9,296 nucleotides of DNA from assembly GCA_013817465.1 (NCBI GenBank), contig JACDCP010000115.1, forward strand, positions 1-9,296, in the 5' to 3' direction. The notes beneath the pieces are model-generated. The model did no database searches, was not told the DNA's origin, and saw nothing but the letters and a program-made list of their open reading frames with translations. Below are positions 1 to 6,783 of the stretch, one piece after another. This DNA comes from Gammaproteobacteria bacterium (GTDB lineage: Bacteria; Pseudomonadota; Gammaproteobacteria; Steroidobacterales; JACDCP01). Each line of letters opens with the position of its first letter. Within the stretch, counting starts at the first letter, position 1. The translations under genes and the position numbers were made by a program.

Positions 1-2707
1 GCGCGACAGGACGACCCTCTTCACGCAGCCACAGGACGATGCTTCAGCCGAAGCCCTGATCCGCGCAATTGTCGGCGACCGCGCCGGCAACATCTGGGTC
101 GGTACTGACGGTGGTGGCCTGCGGCGACTGGCGCCGGGATCGAACGAGTTTTCGATCCATTCCCACGATCCGACCAATCGCGCCAGTGTTGCCGATGCTC
201 AGGTGTTGTCGGCGTTCGAGGATGAGACGGGGCTGCTCTGGTTCGGCACGGGTGCAGGCGGTGTCAGCCGTTTCAATCCGGCCACCGAAGCGTTCGCGCA
301 CTACCGGCACCGCGGCGCCGACGCATCCGGCCTGCCGAGCAATACCGTCTGGTCGTTTCAGGAGGATCCGGACGGCGGCCTGTGGATTGCGACGGATGCC
401 GGGCTTGCGTACATGCACGCCGTGACGGGCGATATCACGGCGTGGCGTATCCATCCCGGCGCTCAGGACCCGAAAAGCAATGCAACCTACGCCGTTTATC
501 GCGATCGCGCGAGCCGTCTCTGGGTAGGCGCCGAAACCGGGTTGTACCTGTTTCACGAAGAGACGGGCGAGTTCGAGCCGATAAGTCTGCTCACCGATGC
601 CGACGCGGATGTCGACAAATACGCCGGGACTGTTCATTTCATCGTCCAGGATAATGCAGGCGCACTCTGGCTCGGTACCTTCAACGGACTCGTGAAATAC
701 GATCCGCATACCGGAATGGCGCAGATATTCACCGACACCGATGTCCTGAGCAGCGATTGGGTCATGGCGGCCGTGCCGTCGGCGCAAGGCCTGTGGGTAG
801 GAACCGAGGGCGGACTCGACCTGCTCGACGCGGCCACCGGCGAACTGCTTTCGAGCTATCGCAATGACCCGGTCGATCCGTCGAGCCTGAGCCACAACGC
901 CATCCAGACGCTGACGCTGTCAAAGGCAGGCGAGCTCTGGGTCGGCACGACTGCCGGCCTGAACCGGTTCGATGGCGATGGCGGCTTCACACGCGTCACC
1001 ACCGCAGACGGACTGCCGAGCAACTATATCTACGCTGTGATCGAGGACCGGCAGAGCAACATCTGGGTCAGCTCGAACCGCGGTTTATCACGCCTGGAGC
1101 CGGCCACCGGCGAGGTCGACAGCTTCAGCGTGAGCGATGGCCTGCAAAGCAACGAATTCAACAGCGGAGCCGTGCACGAGGGCGCCAGCGGCCGGCTGTA
1201 TTTCGGCGGCATCAACGGATTCAATCGCTTCGAACCCGCCGACATTGGCGCCGACCCCCGCCCTCCGCGAGTAGCCATCACCACTGTGGACATCATGGGC
1301 GGGGCTCTGGGCGCCAGCCTGACCCGTCGCGGACCGGTGGAGCTTGCCCTGTCGTATGATGAGAATCTCTTCACACTCGAATTTGCAGTATTCGATTTTA
1401 AGTCGCCCTTGAACAACCGGTTTCTTTACAAGCTCGACGGTTTCGACGCCGAATGGCGCGATGCCGCCGAGCGCAATCACGCTACCTACACCAATCTCGA
1501 TCCCGGCCAGTACGTTTTCCGCGTGCGCGGCGCGAACAGCCAGGGCGTGTGGAGCGATAACGAGGCCATGCTGCCGATCGAAATCGCGCCGCCGTTCACA
1601 CGATCGCTGACCGCCTACACGATCTACCTGGCCGTGGTGCTGTGCCTGGCCGGCGTGCTCATGCGCCTGTGGATGGAACGGGTGCAGCGGGAGCACCTGC
1701 TCAGGACGGAGCAGCAGAAGCGCGGCCTGGCCGAGCACCTGCAGCGTTTCACGCATGGCATTGCCTCGACGTTCGACTCGGCGGCTGTCGCCGGCCAATT
1801 GCTGAACAGCGCCGCGGATCTCGTTACGTACGACTGCGCCGCGGTCTTTCTGCAGGATGCAGCGCAAGTGAAGTTGCTGGCGGCGCGGCGGATCGATGAG
1901 CACGAGCGCGGTGTGCTCGGGAATCTGCCGAAGACGCATCCGCAATTCTTCACTCACGCTCGCGCGAATATAAAGGCGCGCACGATCGACGGCGAGGAGC
2001 TCGCAGCCTACGGCTTCGCGCCTGCCCTGCCGCCCACGTCGATCGTGCGCGTCGTGCCGTTAGTCTCACACGGCAAGGAGCTGGGCGTGATGCTTGTCGT
2101 GCGCCGTTTCGGCCCGCGCTTCGATATGCAGGACATGAGCATTTGCGCACTGCTGGCTCAGCAGGCAGTCGTGGCGTTCGAGAACGCCCGGCTGTTCGCC
2201 GAGGTGCAGCGGCTGGCAGTCACCGATGAGCTGACCGGCCTGTACAATCGCCGTCGGTTCTTCGAGCTCGCGCGCCAGGAGTTCAACCGCAGCCTGCGGC
2301 ACGATTCGAAGCTCGCCATGGTGATTCTCGACGCGGATCATTTCAAACGCATCAACGACGAGTACGGTCACCTGACCGGCGATCGGGTGCTCAGGCAGCT
2401 CGCGCGCATCTGCGCCGCCGCAACGCGCAGTTTCGATCTGCTCGGGCGGTATGGCGGCGAGGAGCTCATAGTGATGTTGCCGGAAACCGGACTGACGACG
2501 GCGCGAAATGTGGCGGCGCGCATCCGCGCCGACGTCGAGGCCAACGTGACGACATCGACTCGCGGCGCGGTCCAGTTGACCGTGAGCATCGGCGTCGCCG
2601 CGCGCACGGGCGGTATGCGCGATCTGTCGGCGCTGATCGAAGCCGCCGACGACGCGCTGTTCCGCGCGAAGCGGGAAGGACGGAATCGGGTCGTTACCGC
2701 CGCATAA
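1..2707 (+). CDS. Propeller/Y_Y_Y/GAF/GGDEF membrane diguanylate cyclase (5' partial)
   Basis: The frame is open from the left edge, so this is the C-terminal ~901 residues; the GTG at 203 is internal. Residues are counted from the codon at position 2. Residues ~1-415 hold about nine propeller motifs of the form xLWVGTxxGLxRF (Reg_prop), probably a periplasmic sensor. Residues ~450-532 match a Y_Y_Y domain (DENLFTLEF, LDPGQYVFRVRG). One transmembrane helix (~535-557) leads into a charged helical linker, a GAF domain (~583-738) and a GGDEF domain (~739-901) starting DELTGLYNRRRF. The active-site loop is GGEEL (818-822), with RSFD (809-812) five residues upstream, fitting the RxxD inhibitory site. 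DADHFKRINDEYGH provides the expected metal- and nucleotide-binding residues. Predicted activity is condensation of two GTP to cyclic di-GMP in response to an external ligand. Leu in place of the usual final Phe of the motif is a mild departure. The ligand is unknown and several blades lie outside the window. Confidence 0.9.
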   Translation, partial: RDRTTLFTQPQDDASAEALIRAIVGDRAGNIWVGTDGGGLRRLAPGSNEFSIHSHDPTNRASVADAQVLSAFEDETGLLWFGTGAGGVSRFNPATEAFAHYRHRGADASGLPSNTVWSFQEDPDGGLWIATDAGLAYMHAVTGDITAWRIHPGAQDPKSNATYAVYRDRASRLWVGAETGLYLFHEETGEFEPISLLTDADADVDKYAGTVHFIVQDNAGALWLGTFNGLVKYDPHTGMAQIFTDTDVLSSDWVMAAVPSAQGLWVGTEGGLDLLDAATGELLSSYRNDPVDPSSLSHNAIQTLTLSKAGELWVGTTAGLNRFDGDGGFTRVTTADGLPSNYIYAVIEDRQSNIWVSSNRGLSRLEPATGEVDSFSVSDGLQSNEFNSGAVHEGASGRLYFGGINGFNRFEPADIGADPRPPRVAITTVDIMGGALGASLTRRGPVELALSYDENLFTLEFAVFDFKSPLNNRFLYKLDGFDAEWRDAAERNHATYTNLDPGQYVFRVRGANSQGVWSDNEAMLPIEIAPPFTRSLTAYTIYLAVVLCLAGVLMRLWMERVQREHLLRTEQQKRGLAEHLQRFTHGIASTFDSAAVAGQLLNSAADLVTYDCAAVFLQDAAQVKLLAARRIDEHERGVLGNLPKTHPQFFTHARANIKARTIDGEELAAYGFAPALPPTSIVRVVPLVSHGKELGVMLVVRRFGPRFDMQDMSICALLAQQAVVAFENARLFAEVQRLAVTDELTGLYNRRRFFELARQEFNRSLRHDSKLAMVILDADHFKRINDEYGHLTGDRVLRQLARICAAATRSFDLLGRYGGEELIVMLPETGLTTARNVAARIRADVEANVTTSTRGAVQLTVSIGVAARTGGMRDLSALIEAADDALFRAKREGRNRVVTAA

Positions 2708-2733
2708 TGCGGGTTGAAAGTGCCCGCTGAACG

Positions 2734-3489
2734 CTACAAGCGCCCGCTGAATGAGAAGCTGCGGCGTCCGTCAGCGGCGGGCGCGCCGAGCAGGAGTTGT
2801 AGCGTGTCGCTGAATGGCCCCGGCGCGTCGTCGCGCGCAAGCACGCGGCCCTCGACGACGTAGCTCCGATCGTCCTTGATCACGACCGTGCCCTGCACTT
2901 CCAGTGGACCGCTGGTGTCGCGGAACACCCCGGTGAGGGCGCCGGCCGGACCTTTGGCGTTGTCGTCGAAGACCACACGATAGCTGCCCATGGGTTGCGT
3001 CGACGGCTGTGTCACGAGCAGGTTGCCGATGTTCAAGGTGCCGGCAAGCCGGTCGGGCCACGCTTCGCGCAGCCGGATGAGATCGAAATCGAGCACGATA
3101 TCGCCTGTCACGCCTTCTATCGGCAACAGCGCCTCGCCGATCGAAAGCGGCAGCGCCGCCTCGAGCCCGCTGATCCACACCCGGTCGCCTGGACCGACCG
3201 CGACATCGGCTTCGAGGAAACCGTCCTCACGCTCGGCGCGCAACGCGAACGAGATGCGTCCGAGCAACAGGCTGGCCGGCTGGAACTGCCAGCGCGCCTG
3301 CCCGAACTGAAAGCCGGCCACCTCGAGTCCCTGGGCCGTGCCGTTAAATATCGTGCCGTCCACGAAGTGCACGCGCAGATCCGGCGGCGCCGTCCACGCG
3401 TAGACGAGCCGTGCCGGCAACAGCGCGACGAGGAAGATGACGAAGGCGACGCCGCCCGCCAGCAGCAGCCAGAAAGTCGAACGCCTCAC
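2734..3489 (-). CDS. gspN: Type II secretion system protein GspN
   Basis: A 251-residue protein, the usual size for GspN. I chose the GTG start at 3489 because it forms a GTGA overlap with the gspM stop and places the N-terminal membrane helix (~residues 6-27) right after MRRST. The longer frame reaching 3603 would lie inside gspM and only adds Arg-rich sequence. After the helix come VDGTIFNGTAQGL and ARWQFQPASLLLG, matching the conserved GspN pattern of a GTxxNG turn followed by W..xPxxLL. The rest is predicted mostly beta-strand and periplasmic. GspN is an accessory inner-membrane component, not essential in every system. It is the last gene of the operon: the stop TAG at 2736 lies 26 bp from the end of the convergent cyclase gene, and no gspD follows. 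Confidence 0.88.
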   Translation of the reverse strand: MRRSTFWLLLAGGVAFVIFLVALLPARLVYAWTAPPDLRVHFVDGTIFNGTAQGLEVAGFQFGQARWQFQPASLLLGRISFALRAEREDGFLEADVAVGPGDRVWISGLEAALPLSIGEALLPIEGVTGDIVLDFDLIRLREAWPDRLAGTLNIGNLLVTQPSTQPMGSYRVVFDDNAKGPAGALTGVFRDTSGPLEVQGTVVIKDDRSYVVEGRVLARDDAPGPFSDTLQLLLGAPAADGRRSFSFSGRL

Positions 3490-3971
3490 GCGCCGGGTCT
3501 TTCGAGCACGAGGCTGGCGGTCACAACGCCGGGCTGCACGCCTCCGTCGAAAGATGCCGAATTGATGCGCACGCCATGCCGGGACTGCAGGATACCCAAC
3601 CATTGCACGAGCTGGTCGAAGGGCGCAGCCTCGAAGCGCACGCGAATGCTGTCCTCGCCCGCCGGCTGGTTTTGCTTGAGATACTGCCGCAGCTCGCCCA
3701 CGCCCGCCGTGTTGGCGACAATCACGACGAGCGGTTCCCCGCTTGCGGCCCCTGTCGCCGCGCCGCCGCGCGCGGCGCCGAGGTCCGGCGCCACGGAGCG
3801 CATCCAGAGCACCAGGCTTTCTTTCTGCTCGACGCGCTCGGCCAACTTCGCAGTCCCTGCGTAGAGCGGTCGCACGATGAGCAGCAGAAACAGCGCAACG
3901 GCCAGCACGATGGCGCCGCTCACGACGAAAAACTGCTCGCGCCGCTCGAGGCTGCGGAACCAGGCCTTCAT
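3486..3971 (-). CDS. gspM: Type II secretion system inner-membrane protein GspM
   Basis: A 161-residue bitopic protein. It has a short cytoplasmic N-terminus (MKAWFRSLERREQFF), one membrane helix (~16-33) ending in VRPLYAG, then a coiled stretch (~40-60) and a periplasmic ferredoxin-like domain (~80-160). The REQFF-helix-RPLY layout and length fit the T2SS M family. A Gly/Ala-rich linker (~64-78) separates coil and domain. GspM partners with GspL in the inner-membrane platform that couples the GspE ATPase to the pseudopilus. The ATG at 3971 overlaps the gspL stop as ATGA, and the stop overlaps the gspN GTG, so L, M and N are probably translationally coupled. The sequence is only moderately conserved, as usual for GspM, so position between L and N is part of the call. 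Confidence 0.9.
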   Translation of the reverse strand: MKAWFRSLERREQFFVVSGAIVLAVALFLLLIVRPLYAGTAKLAERVEQKESLVLWMRSVAPDLGAARGGAATGAASGEPLVVIVANTAGVGELRQYLKQNQPAGEDSIRVRFEAAPFDQLVQWLGILQSRHGVRINSASFDGGVQPGVVTASLVLERPGA

Positions 3972-5227
3972 GCGCCCGGTTCCTTGAACGTCAGGCGCCC
4001 TTCGATGGCCTCGTCTCGCGGGTTCGCGGAGCGGATTTCAGTCTCCAGCCGGCCGCGTTCAGCGACCAGGCGTTTGATCTGGTCAAGCGTGCCGACGCTC
4101 GGCACAGTGAGCCTGAGATCCATGACGTCGTTGCGAAAGCTGAGCGCTTCGACCCGCGCATCCGGCGTCTCGAGCAGTACCGACCCGAGCACCGTCAGGA
4201 TCTCCAGGAACGGTTTTTCGCTGGCGCTGCCACCACCGCGCAGCGCCTCCAGCTCGCGCTCGATCTGCCGCCGCGGGTCGGTCGACAGTGGCGTGTTCGG
4301 CAGCGCGGCCTTGAAAACCTCTTCGATAGTCGCGTCGAGCTGCGCCTCGGCGGCGGTCAGTTTGAAGTACTCCACGCCCTGTATGCCGAGCGCGACTGCC
4401 ACGCAGATCGCAGCGAGCGACGCAGCCAGCCGCCAGGGCTGCCACAATGCTTTCGAGCTCGACGCCGGCGCGTAGGGCCCCTGCAACAGATTGATGTCCG
4501 ACTGTCGCACGGCCTGAACGGCCAGATGCGGCAACGGCCCCTGCGGCAGCAGCTTGATGTCGACGTCGGCGAAGCGCTCGCGCAAGTCGTTCCACAGCGC
4601 AGCCTGGCCCTGATGCCGGCGCTGGCCGAGCCAGACGGTCAAACGGGTCGCCGAGGCGGGCTGGTCTGCGCCGTCGACGCCGATCCCGGCAAGCTCGAGC
4701 GCCTGATCGAGCAGCATGCCCTGGAAGACGATCGGCTGCTGTTCGTCGCGGCGCAGGTAGACCAGATCCTGGTCCAGCAGCACCGACACGCCGCCCGGCG
4801 CAAGAGGCAAAGCATAAGCATCCGGCATGAGCACCTGCGGGCGGATGCCGGCCGCGCCGAGCCGCTCGAGCCAGCTAGCCATGTGGGCGCGCGTCGTGAC
4901 CGCGACCGGCAGCGCGGCTTGCGCGTCAGTACGGGCGCCGGGCGCGAAATGCAACCGGTCGATGTCCTCGGCGAGCTGCTCCTCGAGGGCAAAGGGCAGG
5001 GCTTGCAGAAGCTTTGCGCCGCCCCGTACCGGCAGATTGGCAGTCGTCATCAACACTTCGGTGGCAGGCACAAGTGCGACTACGCGCCGGTTCTCGACGC
5101 GGCGCGCGGCAAGCTCGAGCGAGCCCTTCTCGACGCCGGACAGGCGCGCGCCCTCGTGATTGACGAGCACCCAGCTCGGTGGCGTCTGGGCGGCTGCGCG
5201 CAGCCGGATGACCAGGAATTCCGCCAT
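3968..5227 (-). CDS. gspL: Type II secretion system protein GspL
   Basis: A 419-residue platform protein of family-typical length. Residues 1 to ~245 form the cytoplasmic actin-like domain that docks the GspE ATPase. The recognisable signature is QALPFALEEQLAEDIDRLHF (75-94), and a second, INLLQGPYAP (245-254), lies just before the membrane helix (~265-285, WRLAASLAAICVAVAL). The periplasmic part (~290-419) contains a helical region, then a ferredoxin-like domain expected to dimerise and contact GspM. The ATG at 5227 lies 3 bp after the gspK stop, with no strong Shine-Dalgarno, so translation is probably coupled to gspK. The 3' end overlaps gspM by 4 bp. gspE, its main partner, is not in this window. 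Confidence 0.95.
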   Translation of the reverse strand: MAEFLVIRLRAAAQTPPSWVLVNHEGARLSGVEKGSLELAARRVENRRVVALVPATEVLMTTANLPVRGGAKLLQALPFALEEQLAEDIDRLHFAPGARTDAQAALPVAVTTRAHMASWLERLGAAGIRPQVLMPDAYALPLAPGGVSVLLDQDLVYLRRDEQQPIVFQGMLLDQALELAGIGVDGADQPASATRLTVWLGQRRHQGQAALWNDLRERFADVDIKLLPQGPLPHLAVQAVRQSDINLLQGPYAPASSSKALWQPWRLAASLAAICVAVALGIQGVEYFKLTAAEAQLDATIEEVFKAALPNTPLSTDPRRQIERELEALRGGGSASEKPFLEILTVLGSVLLETPDARVEALSFRNDVMDLRLTVPSVGTLDQIKRLVAERGRLETEIRSANPRDEAIEGRLTFKEPGA

Positions 5228-5230
5228 GGC

Positions 5231-6160
5231 TTATTCGGTCCCGAGGGTTCGCATCAGTGGGGTGACCGCGCCGGTGTTGGTGCGCTGCAGGAGACTGTAC
5301 ATGGTCAGCAGAGACGTGCCAATACTGACCTGCACCGTCATTCGCAGGTACTCGGTCGTGTCGATCAGCGTCTGCAGCACGTCGGGTTCGACGAGTGTGC
5401 CGAACGCGCCGATGTAATCGGGAAAACCCGTATCGGCCCTCGCCTCGATGAGGCTGGTCGCCTCGGACGGCCCGATGGTCGCCGACAGCGACTGGAGCAC
5501 CGGCCCGGTTGCCGTATTGACGTTGATGCGCGAGCCGATCGGCAGCGCGGCGATGTGCGGGCGCAGCAGCTCAAAGGTCTCACGGTCCATTTCGACGAGC
5601 GCCATCAGCTCGGTCACGCTCGTCAGCAACTGGTTTGCCGTGCGATACGGCACCCGGAGCCCGGTATACACGTCGTCCTCGGCGCCCGACGGAAAACCTT
5701 CGTCGATGTCCGCATCGAGCCAGTCGACGGCAATCTGCGCCCATTCGGGGTCGAGCTCCAGTGCCTCGAGCAGCCGCTCGAACTGCTGGACGCCTGGTGG
5801 ATTCGCGATGCCCTCCAACGTCACCAGATTATTGATGTTGAAGCGGCCCTGCATGTCTTCGAGCTGGCCGGCGACCTCGCCGCCGTCGACCGGCAGCGGC
5901 GGTAGCGGTATTGCCCACTGCTCGCCGAGATGATCAGTTGCGGTGTTCTGCAGATCGGCCACCAGAATGTCGGCGGCCCAGGCCTCGGCGCCGAGCGCAA
6001 CCATCAGCGCCTGGTCCATGGCGAGCAGGCTGCCCGTGCGCCGCTGATCGAGATGGTTCTCCCATACCAGGCTCACCGCGATAATGGTTGCCAGCGCAAC
6101 CATGAGAATGGCCGTAATTGCCGCCACGCCGCGCTGGCAGGTGCCAGGCACCTGATTCAT
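5231..6160 (-). CDS. gspK: Type II secretion minor pseudopilin GspK
   Basis: A 309-residue protein from the ATG at 6160, which overlaps the gspJ stop as ATGA. An upstream ATG at 6289 in the same frame lies inside gspJ and would bury the leader. The leader MNQVPGTCQRG ends at the prepilin peptidase site G11/V12, followed by a hydrophobic helix (VAAITAILMVALATIIAVSL). Mature residue 5 is Thr, not Glu, which is characteristic of GspK and fits its place at the pseudopilus tip. The large globular domain contains the family signature DWLDADIDEGFPSGAEDD (146-163) followed by YTGLRVPYRTANQLL, and a later INVNTA (212-217) typical of the helix-hairpin-helix-like part. Acidic residues in the first signature may bind calcium, as in known GspK structures. 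It should form a tip complex with GspI and GspJ, encoded just upstream. Confidence 0.96.
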   Translation of the reverse strand: MNQVPGTCQRGVAAITAILMVALATIIAVSLVWENHLDQRRTGSLLAMDQALMVALGAEAWAADILVADLQNTATDHLGEQWAIPLPPLPVDGGEVAGQLEDMQGRFNINNLVTLEGIANPPGVQQFERLLEALELDPEWAQIAVDWLDADIDEGFPSGAEDDVYTGLRVPYRTANQLLTSVTELMALVEMDRETFELLRPHIAALPIGSRINVNTATGPVLQSLSATIGPSEATSLIEARADTGFPDYIGAFGTLVEPDVLQTLIDTTEYLRMTVQVSIGTSLLTMYSLLQRTNTGAVTPLMRTLGTE

Positions 6161-6783
6161 CCGGGCGTCTCGATGCGGCGGGTGATGCGGCCCCAGTCGA
6201 CGAGGTCCACTGAAACCTCGACGGCGAGCGGTCTCGCGCGCAGGCCGAGCTGCGGCGGCATCTCGAGCGGTGGCCATTGCGTCTGCCATTCGTATCCATC
6301 GATGCCCTGGCCGAGGAAGCGAAACTCGATGGCCTCGACGCCGGTCAGCAGCTCGATTTCGATCGGCTCGTTGGAGAGCGTGCGATCGAGCACCGGCCAG
6401 TATTCGCGGACCAGCGTCTCGTCTTCTACGCGATAAGCGACGCGCTGCTGGGTCGGGCGGGGCAGGGCAGCGGGGTTGCTCCAGCCCGAGCGCGTGAACT
6501 CGAGCGTGTACTCGTTGCGCTCATCGGCCAGCAAAGCGGGCTGCTGCTGGTTGCCGAGCTCGTCGCGCACCGGCCGCGGTGCCACCTGATACAGATCCAG
6601 AGTGATCAGGCGCATCGCGAATTGCACTTCCTTGAGCCGCGCCAACTCCTCGGCAGTGCGGTCGCGTTGGGCGAGGACGGCGTTGAAGCCGCCGAAAGCC
6701 ATCATGCCGACCACGGCGAAGATGGCCGTGGCCACCAGCAGCTCGAGCAGCGTGAAACCGCGCTGGGGGCTTTCAGTGATCAC
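6157..6783 (-). CDS. gspJ: Type II secretion minor pseudopilin GspJ
   Basis: A 208-residue protein from a GTG at 6783. The start is supported by GGAGG at 6794-6790, six bases upstream, and gives the compact leader MITESPQRG before the cleavage site G9/F10. The longer frame to 6879 only reads through the repeat-rich end of gspI in another frame. The mature protein begins FTLLELLVATAIFAVVG with Glu at position 5, the normal class III signal. GspJ-typical segments follow: GWSNPAALPRPTQQRVAYRV (the GWxNP...R...QRVAYR block) and VREYWPVLDR. GspJ belongs to the I-J-K tip complex. It overlaps gspI by 11 bp and gspK by 4 bp, which points to coupled translation in equal amounts. Confidence 0.95.
   Translation of the reverse strand: MITESPQRGFTLLELLVATAIFAVVGMMAFGGFNAVLAQRDRTAEELARLKEVQFAMRLITLDLYQVAPRPVRDELGNQQQPALLADERNEYTLEFTRSGWSNPAALPRPTQQRVAYRVEDETLVREYWPVLDRTLSNEPIEIELLTGVEAIEFRFLGQGIDGYEWQTQWPPLEMPPQLGLRARPLAVEVSVDLVDWGRITRRIETPG

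Noticed and set aside
1088..1957. Open frame of 289 codons on the minus strand, opposite the cyclase gene.
   Set aside because: The sense strand encodes Y_Y_Y, membrane and GAF segments; the antisense product is low-complexity with no recognisable motif.
2708..2733. Possible bidirectional terminator between the convergent cyclase and gspN genes.
   Set aside because: Only a 4-bp stem is present and there is no T-run on either strand.
3490..3603. Longer N-terminus for GspN beginning at 3603.
   Set aside because: It lies wholly inside gspM, encodes an Arg-rich stretch before the signal-anchor helix, and ignores the GTGA junction at 3489.
4526..5905. Long open frame (459 codons) on the plus strand across gspL and gspK.
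   Set aside because: It is antisense to two genes with clear family signatures; its Arg/Gln/His-rich composition is typical of a mirror frame in GC-rich DNA, and no domain is recognisable.
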